Positions 9,201 to 16,769 of a DNA stretch of 43,739 bases are shown piece by piece. The stretch comes from Gammaproteobacteria bacterium. Its GTDB lineage: Bacteria; Pseudomonadota; Gammaproteobacteria; Ga0077536. The DNA is taken from positions 1 through 43,739 of the forward strand of contig JAUIFX010000010.1 in the NCBI GenBank assembly GCA_030429865.1, in the 5' to 3' direction. Position 1 is the stretch's first letter; each line of letters starts with the position of its first letter. The notes below the pieces were generated by a model. That model did no database searches, was not told the origin of the DNA, and saw only the letters and a program-made list of their open reading frames with translations. The translations under genes and the position numbers were made by a program.

Positions 9201-9805
9201 TCGACCGCCAGCGCAACTTCTCCGTGGTCGGCATCGCGTAGTGCCAGCCCGCGCCACGCATCGAGCGTTTCCACCGCGTCTTCACGATCCCCGCTCGTGA
9301 CCTGCAGGCGGGCCAGGCGCAGCAGCTCCGCGGCGCTCGCCTGGCCGGTCGCGCGCAACAGCCCGAGCGCATTGCGTTCGCCGGCGACGTCGGCCGCGAA
9401 GGCGTGGCGGGAGGCGAGTTCGCGCACCCGCGCCACGCTCGCCGCGAGGTCCACGCGCCGCTCGAGAGTCGCGAGGTACCGCGCCGCGTGCATGGTGTCG
9501 CCGTAGACTTCGAGCGCGAGATCGAGCGCCTCGATGTCGTTCGGGCGAGCGGCCAGCGCACGTTCGATCGCGGTGACCGCGGCGTCGATTTCGCCGCGGC
9601 GCAGGTAGAGATCGCGCAGCGGCACGATCAGCGCGCTGCTACCGCCGGGCGCATAGAACGCCTTCTCGAAGCCGCTCAGCGCCTCGCCGTAGCTGCGCGC
9701 CTTGTAGTGCATCAACGCGAGCTCCTGGCCGCGTGGTATCAGCAGCCAGCTGAGCGCCAGCGCGCCGCCGACGAGCACTGCCAGGAACAGGACGTGGCGC
9801 CACAT
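6260..9805 (-). CDS. pelB: PelB scaffold: membrane-anchored TPR protein of the Pel export complex
   Basis: 1181 residues. One N-terminal membrane helix (about residues 5-23, FLAVLVGGALALSWLL) follows a short MWRH start, with no signal-peptidase site that I can see, so it probably anchors the protein in the inner membrane. The remainder is helical repeats of TPR/SEL type, clearest at the N-terminus (SYGEALSGFEKAFYAPGG; RRGEIDAAVTAIERAL) and at the C-terminus (GHRGQAERHLKVYLARVDDD; YRLGHESAARAEFEALL). In the Pel system this periplasmic solenoid binds PelA and guides polymer to the porin. The length equals a whole P. aeruginosa PelB, yet it lacks the barrel, which is the next gene. The start lies about 30 bases after pelA. 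Confidence 0.87.
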   Translation of the reverse strand: MWRHVLFLAVLVGGALALSWLLIPRGQELALMHYKARSYGEALSGFEKAFYAPGGSSALIVPLRDLYLRRGEIDAAVTAIERALAARPNDIEALDLALEVYGDTMHAARYLATLERRVDLAASVARVRELASRHAFAADVAGERNALGLLRATGQASAAELLRLARLQVTSGDREDAVETLDAWRGLALRDADHGEVALAVDIYLGAGRTEAVASLLPAWVEQRFDAESLLLAVELGIAHGLDADLFAMLAGALATHPAEVTLVLPAFVLSTLAREPALLTGYVARLDAQVGLRSLRRGGVLGRPLSPRTAARLEALLGGDALAALPQATLVALARAVAAAGQARVATLLLPHLPPALAVAEPLTMAELALLAGSHEVARERWAAIDTARLPSPRERLRHASLALALGLEAGVRESLHALPADDAADRISLAWIYHELGWHRAGLERFGSALREDGSLAAMQAWGLLATGAGAAAEVAAWLDAGMRAGAPPPASDFLLDLALLALRETLPGVLERVADLAARHAGTGLARHEAARALSDSGQIEAAAALAARELDTSEAARRTFLHALVRLAHLREHAPAAREVLEPGFAALAASVLAHDGAEAPLTRTLVYDLLAVGAITPAYALLEELVRRAPETWYAPYREAALASDAREALRAHLEQRMATLGADDPRYENYLYDLATLFGDARVLPHLEATVARAELAAAVRETAFYTLRDVALRTGQRAWLADRLVEWLDRFGLQDTLGATWLYELGALGQQRRALPFLEAAARAGGDTAARTEAFYAYQSAAAAAGEHDRVVAFLATALSAGSAADPLHTLYVDTLFASPARDAARAALATLAAADPARWGSAYLDWLVAGGEQAAALAWARRMAGAEDLPPALRRALAERLLAGGDKQAASGIYRELAADAALGSDEVATLLWLWGPRPDDSALDWLEARARAASGRLRAGWSELLAARGRAPRAATLLAPGPEPGAADPVVVERHVHALLAAGDKAAAGALLETLIAGDPGPAMMRWAARTAEEHALDAIARRAWEALVTLRPHDATARRALGLAAFDAGHRGQAERHLKVYLARVDDDVEAHFFYAEILSERGFGNRAAPHYQRVLALVEATPAPAFRLRAVRAQAHYRLGHESAARAEFEALLAERPGAGHLRADYVTMLLENRRLGRAREVIGTREVTL

Positions 9806-9835
9806 CAGCGCGGCACCCCGGCGCGCGGTCCCGGC

Positions 9836-12136
9836 TCAGATACCGGCATCGGTGGCAAGCTCCTCGATTTCGATCACGACCGGGGCCTGCGCGAGGCCGT
9901 CGAGGGCGAGGCTGAGCTCGAACCGGCCTGCGGCGTCGGCCAGCACGTCATGGCTCTCGCGCTGACCGGCCGCGCTCCTCGCGCGCACGCGGTAGGCGCG
10001 GCCCGGCCGCCCCTGCCAGCGCATTTCGCCGGGACCGTATCCGCGCGCGCGCACTGCCGCGCTGCGCGTGTCGGCACGGTAGCCGGACAGCAGCCAGCGC
10101 GAATCGACGAGATGCAGCGGCGCCGCCGCGCGAGCAGGCGCCCCGAGCGCGACCAGTGGTTCGGCGGCGTCGCCATCGAGGGCGACGTAGAGACTGCCCT
10201 GGTGATGGCGCGCGCCGAGCACGCCGACGCTGCGCGCCCAGTCGACGGTGACCTCCCCGGCGGCGTCGAAGCGCAGCGTGTTCAGCGCACCGCGGTTGGC
10301 GATGCGCCAGCGGCGATCCCCTGCCGGAACCAGTTCCGTCGTGTAGAAGCCCTCGGCGATCGCGGCATACAGGCTGGTCTCGATCGGCGCCAGTTCCTGC
10401 GCCCGCGCCCACTTGAGATTCATGACCAGCGCACGCAGCGCCGCCAGCCGCTCGCCCGAGTACATGTGGTAGTAGACGTTCGCCGCGCGCACGCGGCGCG
10501 GCGATTCGGTCCGTTCCAGCGTCTCGCGCAGAAAACGGAACGCGTAATAGCGACCGCGCCAGAGATCGGTGTAGGTGTTCTCGTTACTGTTGGTCGCGTA
10601 GACCTGGCGGTACTGCCCGACCTGCCGGCCGACCGGCGCGACGAAGGCATAGCTCGGGAAATCGCTGTCGAAACGCGAATCACCGCCGTTGATGTTCTGC
10701 ATGCCCGCGGCGACCGTCGCGCCGACGGCCGCCTCGAACGGCGTCGTGTCACCCGACCACTGCATGACGCGCACGCGCTTGCCCGGCGGCGCGAGGGCCT
10801 CGATGATGCGTTTCGAGCCACTCACTTCGAGCGCGAGATCGAACGGCTCGACGGCATAGGCGCGTGGCACGAAGTCGGCCGTGAACTCGACTTCGTTGTC
10901 GCCGCCTGCACTCTGCACGGTGGTATCGCCCAACGCCACCCAGTCGCGCGAAGGCTCGCCCTGCGCGTGGCCATGCATCTGGCGATAACGCGGCAGGAAG
11001 CGCTGCTCCTTAGCCGGCGAGTAGTCGCGAAAAAAGCTCCACGCGAACGGATGGGTGTGCGTGTGGCTGCCGAGTTCCACCTGCGGCAGCGCGAAGATCT
11101 CGCGCGCGAGCTGCCGCGTCTCCTCGTCGCCGTACCAGGCGTTGTCGAGTTCCGCCGAGATCGGCGCCACGGTCACCGGCAGGTCGGGAAACGGGCGCAG
11201 CGCTTCCTCCAGCACCACCCGCGCCGAGAGCACCCGCGAAGCCGCGTACTCGTCCACCAACGACACGTTGCGCCAGCCGTCGCCATCGATATGACTGTAA
11301 TAAATGCGCCGCCCGCTGACGGTGGTCACGTCGGGCTTGGGCAGTTCATCGGCCGCAAAGGCATGTCGAAAGAACGTGAACGGATCGATCAGCCATTGCC
11401 GCTGCTCCGGCAGCGTGCCGACGTACAGCGCGTAATCGTGCGCGACGTAACCGCCGCCGGGGCCGCTGATGACGACGTCGGCCCGCGTCTGCGCATCGGC
11501 GCCGGCCGCGACCGCCAGCCAGGAGGTCGCCGGGGCGTTCGCGCGCGTCCGCAGGTAGAACGGCAACGGCGCGCGCAGCGGACGTTCGAAGTCGATCATC
11601 CCGCCGCGCACCGCGTCCACGGCAAGATCGGCATCGATCACCTCGGTGCCGTCGAGAACGCTGAAACCGGCGCGCTCGAATACCGCGTTGAGTCGTTCCA
11701 GCGGCAGGTACTGGCCGGAAGCATCGCGCGTACCCAGGAGGTGCCCCAGGCTGACGAAGCGCTTGCCCGCGGCCAGCGCGGTGTCGAGCCAGGCGAGGTA
11801 GTCCTCGCTGTCGATCAGGCGGCGATAACGCATCCAGACGAGGATGCCGCGGACATCGGCGCGCGCCGCGATCGCCGGCAGGGGCGCGTTGAGATCATGG
11901 AACTCGACGACGAGGCCGAGGTGGTTGAGCACCATTTCCGCGTGCTCATGGATCTCGGTCTGCTCGGGCGGGCCGGCATCACCGTCGTACAGCGCGATGA
12001 CGGTACGCGCCAGCGGCGAATCGGCATTCACTGCGCCCGCCACGAGCAGCGTCATCAGCACGACCAGCAGCGGCTGCGACCGGCATCGTGCGAGACGCCA
12101 CGCGGATCGGGCAAAGGCGTCGAAGGCAAACGGCAT
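9836..12136 (-). CDS. pelA: PelA, periplasmic Pel deacetylase lacking the hydrolase domain
   Basis: 766 residues from the ATG at 12136; a GTG at 12139 directly before it is possible. A signal peptide ends near VNA-DSP (about residue 38). The mature protein opens with a Rossmann-like segment (VIALYDGDAG to LVVEFHDL). It then has the CE4-like deacetylase core with HIDGDG (282-287; likely metal Asp) and SHTHTHPF (H358 and H362; metal-binding HxxxH), the PelA-typical NINGGDSR motif, and a beta-rich C-terminus. PelA partly deacetylates Pel GalNAc/GlcNAc units during export. P. aeruginosa PelA is about 948 residues and begins with a GH166 hydrolase domain. That domain is absent here. It is the first gene of the operon, so the promoter should lie in 12137-12413. 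Confidence 0.9.
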   Translation of the reverse strand: MPFAFDAFARSAWRLARCRSQPLLVVLMTLLVAGAVNADSPLARTVIALYDGDAGPPEQTEIHEHAEMVLNHLGLVVEFHDLNAPLPAIAARADVRGILVWMRYRRLIDSEDYLAWLDTALAAGKRFVSLGHLLGTRDASGQYLPLERLNAVFERAGFSVLDGTEVIDADLAVDAVRGGMIDFERPLRAPLPFYLRTRANAPATSWLAVAAGADAQTRADVVISGPGGGYVAHDYALYVGTLPEQRQWLIDPFTFFRHAFAADELPKPDVTTVSGRRIYYSHIDGDGWRNVSLVDEYAASRVLSARVVLEEALRPFPDLPVTVAPISAELDNAWYGDEETRQLAREIFALPQVELGSHTHTHPFAWSFFRDYSPAKEQRFLPRYRQMHGHAQGEPSRDWVALGDTTVQSAGGDNEVEFTADFVPRAYAVEPFDLALEVSGSKRIIEALAPPGKRVRVMQWSGDTTPFEAAVGATVAAGMQNINGGDSRFDSDFPSYAFVAPVGRQVGQYRQVYATNSNENTYTDLWRGRYYAFRFLRETLERTESPRRVRAANVYYHMYSGERLAALRALVMNLKWARAQELAPIETSLYAAIAEGFYTTELVPAGDRRWRIANRGALNTLRFDAAGEVTVDWARSVGVLGARHHQGSLYVALDGDAAEPLVALGAPARAAAPLHLVDSRWLLSGYRADTRSAAVRARGYGPGEMRWQGRPGRAYRVRARSAAGQRESHDVLADAAGRFELSLALDGLAQAPVVIEIEELATDAGI

Positions 12137-12294
12137 CACGGTCGGCGCGCGGTTATTCGCTGGTGGTTCCCATCCTCAGGCCACGCGCCGCGGCCGCGGT
12201 CGCGACGGTGCCCAGCGCATTGTCCAGCACTTGGCGGTGCTTGCCCAGCCGCATGGCCCGCGTTGCCGCCGAGCCGATGAAAACGCTTGCGCCG

Positions 12295-12357
12295 GCGGGC
12301 ACCGGACATCCCTGCCGCCTGGGGCAGGCACCGTGGCGGCACCACGCCGGTGCCCGC
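12295..12357. repeat. 11-bp inverted repeat in the pelA-CoA-transferase intergenic region
   Basis: GCGGGCACCGG at 12295-12305 is repeated perfectly as its reverse complement at 12347-12357. The 41 bases between hold a second small pair, CCTGCC/GGCAGG (12311-12316 and 12323-12328). The element sits in the 277-bp divergent gap that must hold promoters for both the pel operon and the CoA-transferase gene. It could be an operator or an RNA leader structure. No function is shown. Confidence 0.4.
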
Positions 12358-12413
12358 AGCGGCGGTGTTAACATGCCCCGCCCCGTCATTCACCGCCCGT
12401 TCCGGAGACATCG

Positions 12414-13571
12414 ATGAAGCTCGAAGGCATCCGCGTGCTCGATCTCTCGCTCTTCCTGCCCGGCCCCGTGCTGACCCAGATGATGGCCGACCACGGCGCC
12501 GAAGTGATCAAGCTCGAACCACTGGCCGGCGAGCCGAACCGCGAGATCGGCCCGAAACGCGATGGCACCACGGTCTATTTCGCCAATACCCATCGCAACA
12601 AGAAGAGCATCCGCCTCAACCTCAAGAGCGCGGCCGGGCTGGAGGCGGCGCTCAGGCTCGCCGACACCTGCGACGTCATGATCGAAGCCTTCCGCCCCGG
12701 CGTCGCGGCGCGGCTCGGTGTCGGTTACGAAGCCGTCAGCGCGCGTAACCCGGGCATCGTCTACTGCTCGATGTCGGCCTGGGGCCAGGACGGACCCTAC
12801 GCGCAGAAACCGGCGCACGATCTCGCCACCGAAGCCGTCGCCGGGGTGCTCAGCATCAACCTCGGTCCGGACGGGCGCCCCGCCATTCCTGGCATCGCCG
12901 GCGCCGACATGCTGTCGTCGATGATGACGCTGTCAGCGTTGTTGATGGCCCTGCTGCGGCGCAAGGAAACCGGCCGCGGTGATTACATCGACATCGCCAT
13001 GGCCGATTCCCTGATGGCCGCGCTGGCCAACAACATGGGCACGACGTTCGCCGAGAAGCGTCCACCCGACATCGCGCACGAGCGCGCCCTCGGCGGTTAC
13101 GCGATGTACGGCATCTATCCGACCCGCGACGACCGCCACGTCGTCATCGGTGGTTCGGAGATCCATTTCGCCGAGGCCATTCTCGACAAGCTCGGCCGTC
13201 CCGACCTGCTCGAGCTCTGCAAGCCGCCGCCCGGGCCGCATCAGAACCCGGTCAAGGACTTCCTGCGCGAGACCTTCCTCACCCGCACGCGCGACGAGTG
13301 GGTGGCCTTCTTCGAGGGCGTCAATGCCTCCTTCGCGCCGGTCAACACGCTGCGCGAGGCCGCCGACGATCCGCAGTTGCGACATCGCGAGATGATCGTC
13401 GAGGACGCGCGCGGCTGGGAACACATCGGCACGCCGCTCAAGTTCCGCGAGGAGCCGGGCCAACTGCGCTTCGAGTTCGCAACACTCGGCGAACACACCG
13501 AAGCAGTGCTCGAGAGCGTCGGCTACGACGCCGCGGCACGCGCGGCGATGAAGGCCGACGGCGTCTTCTGA
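12414..13571 (+). CDS. CaiB/BaiF family (class III) CoA-transferase
   Basis: 385 residues with the full family length. The N-terminus MKLEGIRVLDLSLFLPGP, the AEVIKLEPLAGEPNR block, NKKSIRLNLKS and the GQDGPYAQKPAHDLATEAVAG segment carry the family signature; the Asp of AHDL is the likely catalytic residue that forms the acyl anhydride. Members move CoA between carboxylic acids (formyl-, carnitine-, bile-acid- or aromatic-acyl-CoA); the substrate cannot be read here. The start is preceded by CGGAGAC. It is transcribed divergently from pelA and is probably unrelated to Pel. The nearby acyl-CoA synthetase, SDR and monooxygenase genes suggest catabolism of a lipid-like or xenobiotic acid. Confidence 0.92.
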   Translation: MKLEGIRVLDLSLFLPGPVLTQMMADHGAEVIKLEPLAGEPNREIGPKRDGTTVYFANTHRNKKSIRLNLKSAAGLEAALRLADTCDVMIEAFRPGVAARLGVGYEAVSARNPGIVYCSMSAWGQDGPYAQKPAHDLATEAVAGVLSINLGPDGRPAIPGIAGADMLSSMMTLSALLMALLRRKETGRGDYIDIAMADSLMAALANNMGTTFAEKRPPDIAHERALGGYAMYGIYPTRDDRHVVIGGSEIHFAEAILDKLGRPDLLELCKPPPGPHQNPVKDFLRETFLTRTRDEWVAFFEGVNASFAPVNTLREAADDPQLRHREMIVEDARGWEHIGTPLKFREEPGQLRFEFATLGEHTEAVLESVGYDAAARAAMKADGVF

Positions 13572-13579
13572 CGGCGCGG

Positions 13580-13605
13580 AGAGCGCGCCCGCAGCCGCGC
13601 GCTCT
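13580..13605 (+). terminator. hairpin after the CoA-transferase gene
   Basis: Perfect 9-bp arms AGAGCGCGC (13580-13588) and GCGCGCTCT (13597-13605) with an 8-base loop start nine bases past the stop codon. There is no T-run, so this is a candidate terminator or 3'-end stabiliser only. Confidence 0.45.
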
Positions 13606-13613
13606 GGCCTGAC

Positions 13614-13689
13614 GCGGGATCAGCGGCGCCGCGGCGGCGTCCGGCCGGATGCCGTAGCCGGTCGAGTAACTGGCGAGGCCGAACTTCAT
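13614..13689 (-). pseudogene. possible remnant of a luciferase-like oxidoreductase gene (N-terminus only)
   Basis: On the minus strand an ATG at 13689 begins MKFGLASYSTGYGIRPD, which looks like the first beta-strand and helix start of LLM-class F420/FMN oxidoreductases. After about 25 residues the resemblance ends and the frame continues only as arginine-rich shadow sequence into the 3' end of the CoA-transferase gene. Two intact LLM genes lie in the window (13871 and 41072). The match is short and could be chance. The rest of the 299-bp gap 13572-13870 holds the hairpin and the operator-like element listed separately. Confidence 0.3.
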
Positions 13690-13800
13690 CGCTGCCCGCT
13701 GGAACGGACCCGTCACCGGTGACGTGCCGGCCGCCGGATCCCGCGCGTCCAGCCGCCGCGGTGCGAGAGCCGTGTCCCGACACGGCTTGCCGCTCCTTCG

Positions 13801-13830
13801 GGGGCATAGTACGCTATCAAATAGTACGCA
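13801..13830 (+). promoter_or_regulatory. operator-like element upstream of the monooxygenase gene (copy 1)
   Basis: GGGGCATAGTACGCTATC (13801-13818) matches 16 of 18 bases of an element at 16737-16754 read in the orientation of its own gene. A second GTACGC follows 15 bases after the first (13809 and 13824). It lies 53-70 bases before the ATG at 13871, nearly the same distance as copy 2 has to the kinase gene. The encoded MarR repressor at 14990-15493 is the obvious candidate ligand (inference). Confidence 0.55.
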
Positions 13831-13870
13831 TTATCACTAGTTTCGCGCAGCGCGCGGGAGGTCAGAACGG

Positions 13871-14974
13871 ATGGAAATCGGCATCGCCCAACTCCTGCCG
13901 AGCTTCGGCTGCGACAGCTCGGTCACCGACAACCAGGTCTACCACGAGGAAGTCGAGCTCGCCGCCCTCGCCGACACCATGGACTACGACCACATCTGGG
14001 CGGTCGAACATCATTTCGAGGACTACTCGTTCTGCCCGGACAACTTCGTCTACCTCTCGCACCTCGCCGCGCGCACGAAGCGCATCAAGCTCGCCACCGG
14101 GGCGGTCATCGTGCCCTGGCACCTGCAGCCGATGCGCATCGCCGAGCGCGCCGCGATGCTCGATCAACTCACCAACGGCCGCTTCATGCTGGGCTTGGGC
14201 CGTGGCCTCGCGCGCCGCGAGTTCGAGCAGTTCGGCATCCCCATGGACGAATCGCGCGAACGCTACGACGAGGCCGCGCCGCTCATCATCGAAGCGCTCG
14301 AGACCGGCTTCTGGCCCGAGCACGAGGGCAAGTACTTCAAGACGCCGCGCGTGCCGCTGCGTCCCGCGCCCTACTCCAGCGCGTGGCGCGAAAACCGCTT
14401 CACCCAGGTCGCCATGAGCCCCGATTCTGCCGAACAGGCGGCCCGTCTCGGCGCGCAGGTGATGGCGTTCAATTACAAGCCGATCGAGCAGATGAGCCAG
14501 GAGTACGAGGACTACAAGGCACATTTCCGCCGCTACCAGGGCCGCGAGCCGCGTCCGATGCTGATGACCGAGATGATGGTGTGCGACACGGATGCGGCCC
14601 GCGCGCGCGAACATGCCGAGCGCTACGTCGCCAACTACGGCATTTCGGTACTCGACCACTACGAGATGCTGGGCGAACAGTTCTCCGCCGCGAAGTGCTA
14701 CCCGACCTACGCCGAAGCGGCCGCGGCGATGCGCGAGGTCGGCAAGGAGAACGTGATCAAGGGTTATGTCGAGCAGCAGATCTGGGGCACGCCGGAGCAG
14801 ATCCTGCGCCGCTTCGAGGAGCGCTTCGCGCAGATGGGCGATTACGGCATCCTGTGCGTGTTCCGCTTCGGTGGCACGCCGTTCGAAGTCGCCGAGCGTT
14901 CGATGCGCCTGTTCAACGACGAATGCATTCCGGTGCTGCGCGGCTGGGCGAAGGAGCGCGCGGCAGCAGCCTGA
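13871..14974 (+). CDS. luciferase-like (LLM class) flavin monooxygenase
   Basis: 367 residues with the bacterial-luciferase alpha-subunit pattern. The N-terminal strand is MEIGIAQLLPSFG, followed by HIWAVEHHFEDYSFCPDNFVY (the LuxA-like EHHF), the KLATGAVIVPWHLQPMRIAERAAMLD core and GRFMLGLGRGLARREFEQFG. Such enzymes use reduced FMN and oxygen to oxidise an aldehyde, ketone or other small organic molecule; the substrate is unknown. The start has a good ribosome site (GGGAGGTCAG). The gene faces the MarR regulator gene convergently, only 15 bases apart. It shares an operator-like element with the kinase-marR unit, which suggests one regulon. The C-terminus (RLFNDECIPVLRGW) is typical, so the gene is intact. 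Confidence 0.9.
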   Translation: MEIGIAQLLPSFGCDSSVTDNQVYHEEVELAALADTMDYDHIWAVEHHFEDYSFCPDNFVYLSHLAARTKRIKLATGAVIVPWHLQPMRIAERAAMLDQLTNGRFMLGLGRGLARREFEQFGIPMDESRERYDEAAPLIIEALETGFWPEHEGKYFKTPRVPLRPAPYSSAWRENRFTQVAMSPDSAEQAARLGAQVMAFNYKPIEQMSQEYEDYKAHFRRYQGREPRPMLMTEMMVCDTDAARAREHAERYVANYGISVLDHYEMLGEQFSAAKCYPTYAEAAAAMREVGKENVIKGYVEQQIWGTPEQILRRFEERFAQMGDYGILCVFRFGGTPFEVAERSMRLFNDECIPVLRGWAKERAAAA

Positions 14975-14989
14975 GCAGAGCGCGAGCGC

Positions 14990-15493
14990 TCAGTCGCCCT
15001 CGCCGCGCGTACGGTCGACGCCGTCCAGCGCCGCGATGAGATTGGCTTTCATGCGCTTCAATGTGCGCGCCGTGATCGCGATATCACGTGCGCTGATGCC
15101 GGCAAGCACGTCCTCGTTGGCCGCGGCACCGAGTTCGCGCAGTCGCACCAGCGTCTCGCGGCCGCGCGCGGTCAAGGCGATGCGCTTGGCGCGCCGGTCC
15201 TCCGGGTCGGCGCGGCGCTCGACCATGCCGGCGGCCTCGAGCTTGTCGACCAGCGAGCCCAGCGCGACCTTGCCGAGATCGAGGCGCTGCGCGAGTTCCG
15301 ACTGGGTCAGCTCGTCCTGGGTCCAGAGGTAGGACAATACCCAGGCCTGCGCGCGCGTCACCCCGGTGGGGCGAAACGCCGCATCGTAGACGAGCTTGCG
15401 CAGCCGCGAGGCGTCATGGATGTAGAAGCCGAGCCGGAACGCGGCGTCCTGCGCCGCATCCGTCGTATCCGCGCCCTTACGCGAGCGTGCCAT
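14990..15493 (-). CDS. MarR-family transcriptional regulator
   Basis: 167 residues from the ATG at 15493 (upstream GGAGAG). The winged-helix core is clear: GVTRAQAWVLSYL, LTQSELAQRLDLGKVALGSLVDKLEAAGMVERR, then the wing DPEDRRAKRIALTARG. MarR proteins are dimers that usually repress nearby genes and release DNA on binding aromatic or lipid-like ligands. It is the second gene of a minus-strand pair with the APH-like kinase (25-bp gap), so it probably controls its own transcription through the palindromic site at 16729-16754. The matching copy before the monooxygenase gene suggests that gene is a second target. Confidence 0.93.
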   Translation of the reverse strand: MARSRKGADTTDAAQDAAFRLGFYIHDASRLRKLVYDAAFRPTGVTRAQAWVLSYLWTQDELTQSELAQRLDLGKVALGSLVDKLEAAGMVERRADPEDRRAKRIALTARGRETLVRLRELGAAANEDVLAGISARDIAITARTLKRMKANLIAALDGVDRTRGEGD

Positions 15494-15518
15494 GCGTCTC
15501 TCCGGCTGCCTTCCGTGC

Positions 15519-16673
15519 TCAGTCGAAACTGTCGAGCGCGTCGAGATCGTCGATCGCCACGCACGTGCGGCGAATGAACTCGAGCGAGGTTTCCGGCGGC
15601 TGCATCTTGGGCGCGTCCGGCGGCTGGCCGAGGGTTCCGGACCACCAGGCGAGTGCGGCGAACAGCTGCTGGCGATACCAGGTGAAGGTCTGCTCGAAAT
15701 CGAGGCGCGGACCGCCGCGCGCGGCGAGCTCCTCGATGTAGTAGGCGAGCAGGTCACGTTCCCATTCGCGGCGCTTCTCCGGCACCACGGCGGTGGCGAT
15801 GCAGTAGGCGAGATCGCGGCTGCCGTTGCCCTGCGCCGAGTTCTGCCAGTCGTTGATGCCCATCTCGCCGTCGGGCCGGATGAACCAGTTCTTCAGGTGC
15901 ACGTCGTTGTGCGTCATGTGCCGCGGCATGACCTCGTGCATGTCGGCGGCCTTGAGCGTAGCCGGCCACACCTCCGGCTCACGCGCGAACAGGCGCGGCG
16001 GCACCACGGCCTCGGCTTCGGTGAAGCCGCGGATACAGGAATCCTCGAAACCGGCATCGAAGGCGGTGACGCGGAAGAATGTCTCCCATTTCGAGAAACA
16101 GGCGAGCTTGCCGGTGAGTTCGGGACTCTCATAGTACCTGCCGTGCAGCTGCGCGAGCAGGCGCATCTGGCTCTGGCAGTGCGCGTAATCGAGATCGGTC
16201 TGCATGGTGCAGAAATCGACCTTCTCGCTGAGGTCCTCGAGCACGACGATCGAGTTCAGGGTCGCGGGATCGTAGCGCGCAAACAACGGCGGCGGCGCGA
16301 TGACACCGACCTCGGGATACATGACGTTGTAGAAGTTCACCTCCGCCTGCACACCTTCGTTCATGCCCAGCATGTAGCGGCTCTCGAGACTCTGCGTGCC
16401 CTTGCAGAATACGCTCGCCGGCAAGCCGGCCTGCTGCCCGGCTTCGTTCCAGGTGATGTAGATGAAGCGCCGGTTCGAGGTACCGTCGTCACGCGGCCCG
16501 AGTTCATGGCTCACGACCTCGGCGCCCGGTACGCCACGGCCGAGCACGTCACCGAGCCAGGCCGGGGTGATCGATTCGTAGGTCGGCGGCATGTCGGCCG
16601 CGGTCATCGGCGTGATCGGGTTGCGCTGCTCTCGTTCGAAGCGCCGCTTGATTTCATCGAAAGTGATCGGCAT
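15519..16673 (-). CDS. APH/EcKinase-like phosphotransferase family protein
   Basis: 384 residues. It has a kinase-like fold with the catalytic loop HNDVHLKNWF (Asp as base) and the metal-binding INDWQN, plus an N-lobe stretch VVSHELGPRDDGTSNRRFIY. Spacing and the SIVVLEDLSE and AQLHGRYY segments resemble the ecdysteroid-kinase/DUF1679 and fatty-acid-degradation-associated APH groups rather than true aminoglycoside resistance enzymes. Substrate unknown; probably a small hydroxylated molecule (inference). It is the first gene of a pair with marR. The start at 16673 lies 64 bases from a perfect 12-bp palindrome that is the likely operator. Confidence 0.82.
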   Translation of the reverse strand: MPITFDEIKRRFEREQRNPITPMTAADMPPTYESITPAWLGDVLGRGVPGAEVVSHELGPRDDGTSNRRFIYITWNEAGQQAGLPASVFCKGTQSLESRYMLGMNEGVQAEVNFYNVMYPEVGVIAPPPLFARYDPATLNSIVVLEDLSEKVDFCTMQTDLDYAHCQSQMRLLAQLHGRYYESPELTGKLACFSKWETFFRVTAFDAGFEDSCIRGFTEAEAVVPPRLFAREPEVWPATLKAADMHEVMPRHMTHNDVHLKNWFIRPDGEMGINDWQNSAQGNGSRDLAYCIATAVVPEKRREWERDLLAYYIEELAARGGPRLDFEQTFTWYRQQLFAALAWWSGTLGQPPDAPKMQPPETSLEFIRRTCVAIDDLDALDSFD

Positions 16674-16728
16674 GAAGGATCTCCGGGCCGCGGCCTGCGC
16701 CGGCGGCGGACGAATTGGTATGAATGCT

Positions 16729-16754
16729 TATCGTACGATAGCGTACCATGTCCC
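16729..16754 (-). promoter_or_regulatory. palindromic operator upstream of the kinase-marR pair (copy 2)
   Basis: TATCGTACGATA (16729-16740) is a perfect palindrome. Read toward the kinase gene, GGGACATGGTACGCTATC (16754 to 16737) is almost identical to the element at 13801-13818. The two GTACG units are 10 bases apart here, against 15 in copy 1. Likely binding site of the MarR protein encoded downstream (inference); it may also hold promoter elements. Confidence 0.6.
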
Positions 16755-16769
16755 GGCCAGGCCGCGGCC

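Noticed and set aside
9404-12280. Very long plus-strand open frame (958 codons) opposite pelA and pelB
   Set aside because: Arg/His/Ala-rich sequence with no recognisable motif, antisense to well-supported pel genes; typical of GC-rich shadow frames.
14978-14991. GAGCGC/GCGCTC palindrome between the convergent monooxygenase and marR genes as a terminator
   Set aside because: Only a 2-base loop and no T-run; it overlaps the marR stop and is too weak to call.
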